Positions 26,804 to 35,880 of a DNA stretch of 64,000 nt are shown in pieces. Source of the stretch: Pseudoalteromonas byunsanensis (GTDB taxonomy: Bacteria; Pseudomonadota; Gammaproteobacteria; Enterobacterales; Alteromonadaceae). A program made the translations under genes and the position numbers. Positions within the stretch are counted from its first letter, which is position 1. Each line of letters begins with the position of its first letter. Location of the stretch: positions 1-64,000 of the forward strand of contig NZ_MNAN01000037.1 in assembly GCF_001854475.1 (NCBI RefSeq), given 5' to 3'. Below the pieces are notes generated by a model, which did not search any database, had not been told where the DNA came from, and worked only from the letters and a program-made list of their open reading frames with translations.

Positions 26804-27559
26804 TGATTCAGAAAGATCAGCTTGGTACTTTAGCTCAATTGCTTTGAGCTGCTCTGAGGCTAAGCTGATTGCCCGATTTATTCGTGCAACTTGCTCAATA
26901 TCAAACGCGTCTTTGTTGAGCATAAAATGAATGCCATTATCATGGATCACATAAGGGTGTAGACGAAGCGTGTCATAACCCAAACGATTTTTATAATAAA
27001 TGCCACTAGCTTCATCTTCAATTAAAAAGTCGACACGACCTCGGCGCACTAGCTCCATGCGTTGCGACAAACTCGCCACTTCAAAGTAATTTTCTTTAAA
27101 CTGTTCGATTCGTAAAATACTTGCCAGCTCCTCACCATAATACGCTCCAGGATTGGCTGTAAATAAGTATCCTTGATTGAACAGTTCACCGAGACTTTCA
27201 ACCTCAACCATCGTAGACAAAGTAAACAAACGCATCCGTTCTCTGCGATATTCGGCACTGAAATAAGCAATTTTAGCTCGTTGATCGTTGTAACTGGCAG
27301 ATGGCAGAATATCGATAAAGCCTTTTTCAAGCTCAGTAATACCCCGCGCAGAAGATGGCAGCTTAACAAAACTGATACACAATCCAGCTTTAGTAAAGAT
27401 ATGCGTGGTTGCATCGATATCTAAACCAAAGTAACGCTCAGCATCATACATGACATAAGGAGGCCAAGACGTGCCCACACCTACTTTAAAAGTGCGTTCA
27501 CAACTATGAGAGTGATGAGTATAGAAAATCAATAAAACGTAAAAGAGTCTGTAATACAA
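26780..27559 (-). CDS. Periplasmic solute-binding protein, family 3 (amino-acid-binding-like)
   Basis: The 259-residue protein has a short signal peptide (YVLLIFYTHHSHS) and the SBP_bac_3 fold: FKVGVGTSWPPYVMYD, YFGLDIDATTHIF, DILPSASYNDQRAKI and VDFLIEDEASGIYY. No transporter genes flank it. Many such orphan proteins in Alteromonadales do not serve an ABC transporter and may sense ligands or carry residual binding activity. The start is a TTG (27559) with only a weak ribosome-binding site; no better one gives a signal peptide. The 3' end overlaps the DUF2235 gene tail to tail. Confidence 0.7.
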   Translation of the reverse strand: MYYRLFYVLLIFYTHHSHSCERTFKVGVGTSWPPYVMYDAERYFGLDIDATTHIFTKAGLCISFVKLPSSARGITELEKGFIDILPSASYNDQRAKIAYFSAEYRRERMRLFTLSTMVEVESLGELFNQGYLFTANPGAYYGEELASILRIEQFKENYFEVASLSQRMELVRRGRVDFLIEDEASGIYYKNRLGYDTLRLHPYVIHDNGIHFMLNKDAFDIEQVARINRAISLASEQLKAIELKYQADLSESLSQPSHF

Positions 27560-27698
27560 GTTGCTACTTCAGCCCAAATTAAAAGCGCTCACTTGAGTAT
27601 GGAAGATTAACGAGATATTACCAATTAAGTACAGATATCAGCTCAAACTATGTCTTAAATACATTGTATATTTGCAACAAACACAACCAACATGTGAG

Positions 27699-27917
27699 TT
27701 AGGGCAGTAGCTTTTGAGTGATTTTTTGTGCAACTGGCGCACTGAAAAATGAAATCACGGCGGCGGCCGGCCAAGCCAACAGAAAAGCTCGTCCCCAGTC
27801 AATCAAAAAGTGTTCACTTAGTCCTAAGTTGATATAAGTCACCCATAACGTCATGAGAATTGAAAGAAAAAGTGACAGCAACATAGTAAAAACTATACGG
27901 TGTTTGAGTGATGGCAT
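27699..27917 (-). CDS. DUF2798-family small membrane protein
   Basis: The 72-residue protein has two membrane helices (IVFTMLLSLFLSILMTLW and AFLLAWPAAAVISFF) separated by a short loop, and a C-terminal APVAQKITQKLL as in DUF2798 proteins. Function is unknown. ATG 27917 (MPSLKHRI) matches the family start; the frame extends to 27971 but that extension has cysteines and no helix pattern. AGGA lies 12 bases upstream, slightly far. Confidence 0.65.
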   Translation of the reverse strand: MPSLKHRIVFTMLLSLFLSILMTLWVTYINLGLSEHFLIDWGRAFLLAWPAAAVISFFSAPVAQKITQKLLP

Positions 27918-28013
27918 GACGGTAAATGTCCTACAGCAATTCCAGAGCGGGCAGGATATAAGATCATGCAATTTAAATCTAGACGTAATACTGCTTCATC
28001 AGAGTTTGAATGC

Positions 28014-28043
28014 AAAAAAGCCAGCGCTTTATGTGCGCTGGCT
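28014..28043 (-). terminator. Rho-independent terminator of the chitin cluster
   Basis: AGCCAGCGC (28019-28027) pairs with GCGCTGGCT (28035-28043) around a 7-base loop; on the minus strand it is followed by TTTTTT. It lies about 75 bases after the stop of the last chitinase gene (28120). Confidence 0.85.
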
Positions 28044-28119
28044 TCGTATTACTTAATTGGCATTTGCTGTGCTCGTCCTTGAGTCAACCCTCAAGTATGC
28101 AGCATTTTGCTCACTGTTC

Positions 28120-30579
28120 TTAAAGTGCTTGCCAAACCATCGCAGTGCCAGGTTCTTCACCACGGGTCCACCACTTAGCTCGGTACTCTTTTCCTTGGTG
28201 CACAACAACATCACCACCCCAGTAAACAGTGTTGCGATCCCAAGTATTTACTGGCTCTGAAACATCTTTAACGGTCACTTTGAAAGACTCAGAAGCCGAA
28301 GCTTTACCATCTGAAACCGTAACCGACACGGTATACATAGTGTCTTGTGCGACTTCGCCCGCACTGAGGCTAACGTTCGCACCAGAGCCCACCAGCGTCA
28401 GACCAGCCGGTACATCCCAAGTGTAAGTCAACGCATCATTGTCAGCGTCTGTCGCAGTTGCGCTTACATTCACTTGAGCCGATTCGTCTACCATTACATC
28501 AGCAATTGGTTGTAACACTGGTGCTGAGTTTGATGCAGTAGTTACAGTCACTGTAACATCTTTAGAAACCGCCACTTTGCCGTCAGATACTGTCACAGTC
28601 AGTGTGTAATTAGTATCCGCTGCAACAGTTGGTGCTGTTACTGAAACGCTGGCAGTATTTGTATTTGCAAGCGTTAATGGCGCATCACCTGTCCACGAAT
28701 ACGTTAGCGTATCACGGTCTGCATCCGTTGCCGTTGCAGTAACCGTCACTGTACCACCGTTACTAACAGTTACTTGGCTATCGACTGACACAACTGGAGC
28801 ACGATTAGGTGGTAAATCACCAGCTAGACCTTCGTGCATCGCATTTAGAATATCACCATTATCAGCGTCAATTTCCCAAGCGAATAGACCACCCAAATCG
28901 TTCACTTTAACATAACTACCTTTAGCCATGACCGAGCGAGGGTTATCGTAAGTGAGTAATTTACCATTGCTACGGTTCCAAACATAAGCGCCTTCTGCCT
29001 GATCATCATAGCCGGCTTCAAAACCGTTAATACCTGTACCATTTGGACCTAGCAAGTTAGCAACAATGCCTTTATAGTCCATGATCCCCGCTTCCCAAAC
29101 ACCTTCTGAAGTAGAGCCTGTGAACTTACCGTTACCCGGTGCTGTCATTGGGTTACCCGCAATGGTCGCATTTGCTTCCATTACACCTTCCCAACCACGA
29201 CCGTACATTGCAGCCCCCATAACTAGCTTTTTAGAATCAACACCTTGTGCAAGTAATAACTTGATAGCATTGTGAGCACTATACGCCGGACCTTTACGAG
29301 GCTCACCGTTGTCATCTAGCCCCGTACCATTACATTCATCAGTGCTGATATGAGAACCACAATACAGAGCAGTCTGATGACCTGTTACATTGTTCCAACC
29401 ACCGAAAAAGTCATACGTCATTGCAAAGATATAATCCATGTGCTGAGAAGCAGCTTGATAGTCAACATCTTCAATTTTGTCATAGCCAGAACCGATTGCA
29501 GAGGTCAGTTCATATTGACGACCAGTTTCAGCTTCTAGCTCATCTAACATCGCACGTAACTCTTTCATCAGTGCAACATATGCCGGACCATCATTGACCG
29601 GATCACCTAAGTCTGGGTTAGGGCCATCACCACCTGGGAATTCCCAGTCGATATCGACACCATCATAGAACTTCCACGTTTTTAGGAATTTCTTCATTGA
29701 TGCAACAAAGGTGTCACGATTTGCTTTGTTGGTAAAAGCATGGAATGGGTCAGAAAGTGTCCATCCCCCCACTGAAGGTAAGATTTTTAGGTCAGGGTAA
29801 CGTTGCTTAAGTGCCATTAGTTGCGCATAAGTACCACGGATAGGATCTTTAGAGTCAACACCTGGCAATGCTTTTTGAACCGCAGCCCAAGGGTCATGAA
29901 TCACTACCTCATAATCTGCGCTGCCCGCACAAGCAGTTTGTAACGCTCGCCAACTGTTACCGTTTTCGATTTGTTTTAACGACTCATTTTCACCACAAAT
30001 TGGAATGAAACCATATAGTAAGTGAGATAGGTTCTGCGCAGGAATTTTAGTTACATCAAAATTGCGGCCATAGATACCCCACTCTACAAAATATGCACCT
30101 GTCACGTAGTTCGGGTTAGTACCATAATCTTTATTATTAGGATTCACATTCATTGGCAGTGGGTCTAAATGACCACCGTCTGTGTCTGCGATCACAATCT
30201 GTTTACCTGCGCTGCGCGCACATGCTTGACCTTCACATAGCTCAACATACAAAGTATGGCGACCTGAACTTGTATAAGGGAACTCAATAGTGCCGCTCTT
30301 AGTTCCAGCAGGCAACGTTCCCTCATTTACAAGCATATCATCAAAGTAAACTTTATAGCCGTCGCCACCTGAGCCACTCCAAGCATTCCATTTTATGCTG
30401 ATGTTGACCTGCTCTTTTGCTTTTACAAGATCTTTATATGAACCAGCACCATCTAGGTTTACTTCTACAAAAGAGTACTGCTGCGCCTCCCAGCTTAAGC
30501 TTGGTGTTGAAGGAGCCGCAACTACAGCTCCAGACATCATCGCCAGGGCAATCGCCCCTGTAAGTTGTTTTACTTTCAT
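28120..30579 (-). CDS. GH18 chitinase with two PKD/Ig-like domains and C-terminal CBM5/12
   Basis: The 819-residue protein has a signal peptide (ALAMMSGAVVAA) and an N-terminal Ig-like domain (about 25-130) as in ChiA-type chitinases. The GH18 catalytic domain (about 155-590) carries the DxxDxDxE motif FYDGVDIDWEFPG with the acid Glu near residue 313, and later IFAMTYDFFGGW. Two PKD/Ig-like repeats follow (about 595-680 and 690-770). The last 45 residues are a CBM5/12 chitin-binding module (YWGGDVVVHQGKEYRAKWW). It hydrolyses beta-1,4-GlcNAc links outside the cell. It is the last gene of the minus-strand cluster after the AA10 enzyme, with a hairpin in the gap, and its end is marked by a strong terminator. 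Confidence 0.95.
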   Translation of the reverse strand: MKVKQLTGAIALAMMSGAVVAAPSTPSLSWEAQQYSFVEVNLDGAGSYKDLVKAKEQVNISIKWNAWSGSGGDGYKVYFDDMLVNEGTLPAGTKSGTIEFPYTSSGRHTLYVELCEGQACARSAGKQIVIADTDGGHLDPLPMNVNPNNKDYGTNPNYVTGAYFVEWGIYGRNFDVTKIPAQNLSHLLYGFIPICGENESLKQIENGNSWRALQTACAGSADYEVVIHDPWAAVQKALPGVDSKDPIRGTYAQLMALKQRYPDLKILPSVGGWTLSDPFHAFTNKANRDTFVASMKKFLKTWKFYDGVDIDWEFPGGDGPNPDLGDPVNDGPAYVALMKELRAMLDELEAETGRQYELTSAIGSGYDKIEDVDYQAASQHMDYIFAMTYDFFGGWNNVTGHQTALYCGSHISTDECNGTGLDDNGEPRKGPAYSAHNAIKLLLAQGVDSKKLVMGAAMYGRGWEGVMEANATIAGNPMTAPGNGKFTGSTSEGVWEAGIMDYKGIVANLLGPNGTGINGFEAGYDDQAEGAYVWNRSNGKLLTYDNPRSVMAKGSYVKVNDLGGLFAWEIDADNGDILNAMHEGLAGDLPPNRAPVVSVDSQVTVSNGGTVTVTATATDADRDTLTYSWTGDAPLTLANTNTASVSVTAPTVAADTNYTLTVTVSDGKVAVSKDVTVTVTTASNSAPVLQPIADVMVDESAQVNVSATATDADNDALTYTWDVPAGLTLVGSGANVSLSAGEVAQDTMYTVSVTVSDGKASASESFKVTVKDVSEPVNTWDRNTVYWGGDVVVHQGKEYRAKWWTRGEEPGTAMVWQAL

Positions 30580-30670
30580 TACTTTCTCAACCTTATTTAC
30601 ATGTTATATCCAGCCAATAAAGGTGGATGATTGTTGTACCAATACTAAATAAACTCTCTGCTCACAGTGT

Positions 30671-30692
30671 ACCGCCACCCATCAGTGGCGGT
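30671..30692 (-). other. Intergenic hairpin between LPMO and chitinase genes
   Basis: A perfect 8-bp stem, ACCGCCAC/GTGGCGGT, with a 6-base loop and no T-tract, about 11 bases after the LPMO stop. It is more likely to affect mRNA decay or partial termination than to end all transcription. Confidence 0.6.
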
Positions 30693-30702
30693 GTTAAGCG
30701 GA

Positions 30703-32139
30703 TTACAGTGCTAGCCAAACCAAGGCTGTACCCGGTTCTTCACCTCGAGTCCACCACTTCGCCTGATAGTTTTTGCCATTGTGAGACACTTTGTCTCCAC
30801 CCACATAGGTCGCTTCAGGGCGCCATGCTGGAAACTCAGATTGATTGACATCCTTCACCGTCACTGACACTTGTGCCGATGTACTTAGTTCACCATCTGA
30901 CACTGTCACATTGATGGTATACTCAGTGTCGGCAGACACCTCTGGTGCGGACAATTCAATCGTAGCACCCGTTCCTGTCCAGCTCAGAGCCTGTGGTACC
31001 TGCCATTGATATGACAAAGTTTGCTGCTCATCATCAAAAGCATGAAGATGTAACGTTGTACTTGACAGTTCATCCATCACGAGCGGCTCAGGCTGATGGA
31101 TTTGTGGGGGGGTGTTATCCGGTGCAGATTGCAAAGTCAGGTTGTAGCTATAACTTGAGTTACTCACAAACACTTCATTGGAGAGTAGGTTTTGCGCGTC
31201 AAACGTAATCTCCCCATCACTGTTTTTAACTCCAACCTGCATAATGCTGGCGTGATCAAGGTTTAACATCTGTGCGAGTTGTTCAGCCCAGTTGCCGTGG
31301 TTAAAATCCGTCACCTTCAGCGACGTACTCACCAATTCCTTACCTGTTTCATCGAATACCCGCGCCCATGCCGTATCACCCACGTTCGCTTGCTGCCCTT
31401 GGGCAACAAAATAACCGGCACTGCTCCACTGTATGGGACCTGTGTCACGCACTATAGTTACGTCGCTACAGTTGTAAAAACCTTCACCCACTGCATCAAT
31501 TCGTTGCCAGCGTGTATATAAAACAGCCTCACCTACGCGGTCCTGAGGAATACTCACTTTCATGTCATAAAAACGTTTGCCATCAGGGTCTTTGACAAAA
31601 TCTACGTTACCCAGCTCTGTGATAAGTTCTAAGTCTTCCCAGCGCACCGTGTCCGTAGCTCTATCGAAACCGGGCTTGGTAAGATAAAACTTCCAAAAAC
31701 TTGGGTTGTGTGGCGTAGTAGCTCGAAACCTTACTGCCACTTCACCATTAGCGTTAGGCATGATCTCAGTACTTTGCCAATGTGCTGAGGGTACATCCAT
31801 ACCTCTTTTGCGGTTGTCTCCCCCTGCACACAAACGACCATTAGGCACGTTGGCTTCAACAGCACTTTGATCATTGTAATTTGCGGTATTTACTGAAAAT
31901 TCATGTTCCTGAATAAACTGGACATAACCCGACTCTAAAAACGCAGCGCGACACGCTAGGTTCGGAATGTTTGTACCATCTTCCGGCCACCAGTAACCAC
32001 CTTGTGCTTCACAAATTGATTGTCTTGCTTTGGGAAAATCCATAAAGCCATGGGCGTTGACCTTGTAACTCACGGCGCTCATAAACACGGTGCTGATACT
32101 TGCAACCAGCAAAGGGGTTTTAAATAACTTGCTGTTCAT
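30703..32139 (-). CDS. AA10 lytic polysaccharide monooxygenase, chitin-active type, with CBM5/12
   Basis: The 478-residue protein has a signal peptide that should be cut at VNA-HGF, exposing His30 as the N-terminal copper ligand. The AA10 domain runs to about residue 205 (HGFMDFPKARQSICEAQGG, then DVPSAHW with the likely second ligand, and NPSFWKFYLTK). A GbpA-like domain follows (about 210-330), then a PKD/Ig-like domain (about 335-425) and a C-terminal CBM5/12 (YVGGDKVSHNGKNYQAKWW). LPMOs cut crystalline chitin oxidatively with copper and H2O2 or O2, opening it for the chitinases on both sides. ATG 32139 has GGAG nine bases ahead; the TTG at 32154 overlaps that site and is rejected. It is the middle gene of the cluster. 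Confidence 0.93.
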   Translation of the reverse strand: MNSKLFKTPLLVASISTVFMSAVSYKVNAHGFMDFPKARQSICEAQGGYWWPEDGTNIPNLACRAAFLESGYVQFIQEHEFSVNTANYNDQSAVEANVPNGRLCAGGDNRKRGMDVPSAHWQSTEIMPNANGEVAVRFRATTPHNPSFWKFYLTKPGFDRATDTVRWEDLELITELGNVDFVKDPDGKRFYDMKVSIPQDRVGEAVLYTRWQRIDAVGEGFYNCSDVTIVRDTGPIQWSSAGYFVAQGQQANVGDTAWARVFDETGKELVSTSLKVTDFNHGNWAEQLAQMLNLDHASIMQVGVKNSDGEITFDAQNLLSNEVFVSNSSYSYNLTLQSAPDNTPPQIHQPEPLVMDELSSTTLHLHAFDDEQQTLSYQWQVPQALSWTGTGATIELSAPEVSADTEYTINVTVSDGELSTSAQVSVTVKDVNQSEFPAWRPEATYVGGDKVSHNGKNYQAKWWTRGEEPGTALVWLAL

Positions 32140-32158
32140 TGTTGTGTTCTCCAAAGAT

Positions 32159-32177
32159 GGGCAGCTTATTGCTGCCC
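32159..32177 (-). other. Intergenic hairpin between first chitinase and LPMO genes
   Basis: A perfect 7-bp stem GGGCAGC/GCTGCCC with a 5-base loop and no T-tract, in the 47-base gap. Its position mirrors the hairpin at 30671-30692. Confidence 0.6.
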
Positions 32178-32186
32178 GTCCAATCG

Positions 32187-35100
32187 TTACAGGCTACATG
32201 CCAGTTGATAATCGCTACTGCCTTCAGGGGCCTTGTTAGTCCACCACTTGGCTTTATAGATAATGTCGCCTTGGCGTACTAAATCTCCTTGTGCGGCATG
32301 TGTGCCACGCGGTAGCGTTGGATATACAACAATGTCTTGAATCGGTGTGCCTTCACACTCTGTCACAGGTTCACCACCATCATCACCCGGTACAGCTTCA
32401 GGTAACTGCGGATATTCATACTTGAAGGCGAACTTCTTACCATCTTTCTCTGCAATAAAGTTGATAGGTCCTGTGATTGGCATGTAGTACATAACTTGTG
32501 CGTTGACGGTTTCACCCGGTGCAAATGATTTAGGTGTGCCACCCCATTCATTTTTCAACGTGATTGAAAAGCGGTGGAACTCATTTTCAAAACCACCAAT
32601 GTTATTACCAGCGGCGTTTGAACCATTCACCTCAACCGCCATGCCTAGTTTTTCAGTGGCATTCCAGTTTGATTTAAAGATGGCTGATGTTGCCACTGGT
32701 ACATCAAACGAAATTTTCGCGCCAGTTAAATCTATTTGTGAGTTGTTAGTAAACGAGAACGTTGGGCTAATTGGGTAATTTGCATCCCCCAGCGGGAAGT
32801 CCTTCGCCACAAAGCTTACATCTATCGATTTTTCAGGTAACTGGAAGTCTGCATTACCTTGATGCACGTTATATGGAGCACCACTTTGGTTAAACTTGTC
32901 ATACGCCAGCTTAGTCAAGCTCGACCCCATAAAGTATTCACCCTTTGCGGCATCGTAATCAAAATCCCCTGCCAGTTCCCAAAACATGATACCGCCAAGG
33001 CCATTATTAATTACATAATCAACTTTAGCGCCCATTGATTCCTCATCTTCGATGGAAATGAACACTTTTTTCTGTTCATTCCACAGCCACGGAGCCACAG
33101 CAACGGAATCATAATGGCGACTATAAGTGCCTGTTAGCGTATCGGTTGGATCATTCTCTGGGTCAAGACCATAGTCAGTAAGGTAGCTTGGCGTGACACC
33201 TTGTTGTAGGTTTTTAGCATGCCAAAGTGGATTAGAGCCGGCAGGTACTTCAAGTCCTACATCGTTCTTATCGTGCCATAAATTATCAATCCCTACCGCA
33301 CCATTACCACACTTGTTCTTATCACCCTTACCCGTGCCTGGCGGACAGTTTGCTTGATCAGCCAGTGCTGCTTGGCCCCACAGACCATTCGTGCCACCTT
33401 GTACATTTTGGAAACCACGCGTGTAGTAAGGGATACCGATGTTGATGCGCCCCGCTGAAATTGAGCCTCTGAAATAACGAACAGCCCAATCGGTATTTAA
33501 ATAGCCAATGCCTTCAAATTCAGGTGTACCATATACATTCCACTGTTTAAGCTCAGAATCTTCACCAGTATCAAATAACGCAGCATTGTGGCCCACATGA
33601 GAGTTCCATGCACCATGCAAGTCGTAAGACATAATATTTACATAGTCTAAGTATTTAACTGACTGGAATGTTTCCATACCACGTAATAGATAACCTGAAG
33701 ATGGTGATGCAATAGTCAACATATAGTGTTGGCCATCTTTTTCACCGGCTTTATCTAATTCTTCGCGTAAACGCTCCATAAGCACTTTATAAGACGCATT
33801 TAAACCGCCGCGACGCGCGTTAGAAATAGGGAAGTCATCTGGGTGTCCAGAATCATCCATTGAAGATGGGTACTCATAGTCAATATCCACCCCATCAAAA
33901 CCATATTTCTTGATGAATTCCACCGCACTTTTGGCAAACGCTTCAATACCTGCGTGATTTATTGAGCCATCAGCATTGGTCGTCATCGTGTAAAAACCAC
34001 CACTGTTTACGCGTTTACCATCAGAACCAAAGTATCCGCCAGTCTCAGCCCAGCCACCCACGGAAATAAGTGTTTTCACATCTGGATATTGTTTTTTGTA
34101 CTTATTGAGCAGGTTAAAGTGACCTTTATAAGGTAAGCTCGGGTCCATCTCAGCACCCGCAACCCCCGGCCATTCCATGTTTGTCGCTGGGTTACCGGCT
34201 GCGCTTGGGTCGCCAATTGAAACTTTATTGTTGGCATCTACGTGAGCAAATGCATAGTTAATGTGCGTAATTTTGTCCCAAGGGATATCTTTTACTAGAT
34301 AACTAGGTTGACCGTTTGCACCATTTCTCCAACTGGTAAAATAACCAATGACACGGCGAGGGTGGTCCTGCCCCATAATTTCACGGCCATTTTGGTCGTA
34401 AACCGTACAATATGGTGTGTTCACACCCGGTGTTTGATACAAGCCTTCTGGTTTACAGTCATCGGTACCAGGGTTGTCGCTTACAACGTTAATTTGCTTA
34501 CTGACCTGACCCGTAGCGCCTTCGTTATCTGTCACGGTTAACGTAAATGTTACCTGACCCAACTCCTCAGCTACCCAAGTATGCTCAGTTGCAGTTCCAT
34601 TTGTTGCAACCACCTCTGTGCCATCAACGGCAAAGCTCAATTTAGTAACAGAACCATCTTCATCAGTACCAGAAAGAGCAAATTTAACGCTAGAGCCCAC
34701 CGTTACTTTCGGCGGTAGATTCACCAAATCAAGTACTGCAACAGGCACTTTGTTAAGTGGCGGGCCACTTTTAACAATGACTTGATGACTAAGCATACTC
34801 GATACTGCGCCTTCGTTATCAGTCGCTTTAACTGAAATGGTATGCGTACCTTCTACCGCATTCCACGCTGCTTCAAAGTTGTCATTTGTACCTGACGTAT
34901 CGGTCAAGAGCAAAGAACCATTTACGTAAAAGTCAACTTTGCTAACTGTACCGTCTTCATCCGTTGCATTAGCAATAATGGCAACGCTGTCATTAACGTT
35001 AAACTCAGAACCATCAACTGGGCTTAACTGGTTGATTTTTGGATCCTTATTAATGACAACGCTGTCACAAGCACCCAAATTTTTCCACTCTTGCCATGGA

Positions 35101-35309
35101 CCAGAATGCGTTTCTGGCTCTGATTGAGTCCACCATTTGGCCTCATATGCCACTTCATTTTGTTGGACCACGTTACCCGCTGTTAGCGTCATACCTGACT
35201 GCCATATTGGGACACCGGTGCAATCGTATGCGTGTGATTGCGCCCCCATTAACCCTAAAGTTAAGGCACTCAGTTTGAGTGCCGACTTGAGTAATTTTTG
35301 TGAACTCAT
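32187..35309 (-). CDS. Multidomain GH18 chitinase with CBM5/12 modules at both ends
   Basis: The 1040-residue protein has a signal peptide (LKLSALTLGLMGAQSHA), an N-terminal CBM5/12 (about 28-80, YEAKWWTQSEPETHSG), two Ig/PKD-like domains (about 90-180 and 190-275) and a GH18 domain (about 310-830). The catalytic motif is FDGVDIDYEYPSS with Glu near residue 478; substrate-site motifs are YVNIMSYDLHGAWN and GGIMFWELAGD. A beta-rich domain of about 130 residues follows, then a second CBM5/12 (IIYKAKWWTNKAPEG). The ATG has GGAG ten bases upstream. It is the promoter-proximal gene of the chitinase-LPMO-chitinase cluster, a known arrangement in Pseudoalteromonas; it probably sets expression of all three. 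Confidence 0.95.
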   Translation of the reverse strand: MSSQKLLKSALKLSALTLGLMGAQSHAYDCTGVPIWQSGMTLTAGNVVQQNEVAYEAKWWTQSEPETHSGPWQEWKNLGACDSVVINKDPKINQLSPVDGSEFNVNDSVAIIANATDEDGTVSKVDFYVNGSLLLTDTSGTNDNFEAAWNAVEGTHTISVKATDNEGAVSSMLSHQVIVKSGPPLNKVPVAVLDLVNLPPKVTVGSSVKFALSGTDEDGSVTKLSFAVDGTEVVATNGTATEHTWVAEELGQVTFTLTVTDNEGATGQVSKQINVVSDNPGTDDCKPEGLYQTPGVNTPYCTVYDQNGREIMGQDHPRRVIGYFTSWRNGANGQPSYLVKDIPWDKITHINYAFAHVDANNKVSIGDPSAAGNPATNMEWPGVAGAEMDPSLPYKGHFNLLNKYKKQYPDVKTLISVGGWAETGGYFGSDGKRVNSGGFYTMTTNADGSINHAGIEAFAKSAVEFIKKYGFDGVDIDYEYPSSMDDSGHPDDFPISNARRGGLNASYKVLMERLREELDKAGEKDGQHYMLTIASPSSGYLLRGMETFQSVKYLDYVNIMSYDLHGAWNSHVGHNAALFDTGEDSELKQWNVYGTPEFEGIGYLNTDWAVRYFRGSISAGRINIGIPYYTRGFQNVQGGTNGLWGQAALADQANCPPGTGKGDKNKCGNGAVGIDNLWHDKNDVGLEVPAGSNPLWHAKNLQQGVTPSYLTDYGLDPENDPTDTLTGTYSRHYDSVAVAPWLWNEQKKVFISIEDEESMGAKVDYVINNGLGGIMFWELAGDFDYDAAKGEYFMGSSLTKLAYDKFNQSGAPYNVHQGNADFQLPEKSIDVSFVAKDFPLGDANYPISPTFSFTNNSQIDLTGAKISFDVPVATSAIFKSNWNATEKLGMAVEVNGSNAAGNNIGGFENEFHRFSITLKNEWGGTPKSFAPGETVNAQVMYYMPITGPINFIAEKDGKKFAFKYEYPQLPEAVPGDDGGEPVTECEGTPIQDIVVYPTLPRGTHAAQGDLVRQGDIIYKAKWWTNKAPEGSSDYQLACSL

Positions 35310-35880
35310 GATTATCTCCGACCTTTACATGTAACTTTTGTTTAACAAATTAACATTAAAGCTAACACATAAAATGGGAGCGTCAATCACGTTTTGTTCA
35401 CTTTTCACCCTGCCATACAAGCCACACAAGGTCAGAGTAGTAATATATTCGTATAGATGTTGCACAAAAACCAAACAGAGATCATCCCATTCTTTTCAGT
35501 AATTACATGAAATGGATTCATAGTAAAAATATTAGACATGAAAAATTTAATATATAAAAACAAAAGGTTGTGAAAATAAAATGTCATATTACAAATTATT
35601 TTTATAGCTAAAACGAAGAAAAACTAATCCGAATGAGAAGGAGTTTATATATTTCAAAAAAATATAAGAAGATCATTTTTGCTATAAATAAATATAACCC
35701 GCCCAAATATTACGTTAACGTTAACGTCAACACCAATGATGCAAATGTATGTTTTTTAGTTATTTGAACTAGCTTTTATATGCTTTTTGGACCTATTAAA
35801 GTAAAGTTGTAACTGACACCCGTGAGAATTTACAGGCTAGGAATACTGCGAAAATGACTAACCCTAGATAAAATGTACGA
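35310..35880. promoter_or_regulatory. Upstream region of the chitin cluster with a 16-bp perfect palindrome
   Basis: This 571-base AT-rich region lies between the end of the histidine kinase gene and the first chitinase. No gene is visible. At 35712-35727 it holds ACGTTAACGTTAACGT, a perfect 16-bp palindrome with a TTAACG repeat. It could be a LacI- or GntR-type operator, but it lies about 400 bases from the chitinase start, so a role at a distant promoter is uncertain. Confidence 0.5.

Noticed and set aside
27560..27698. Search for an ABC transporter partner to the solute-binding protein
   Set aside because: No permease or ATPase frame is present next to it in either direction.
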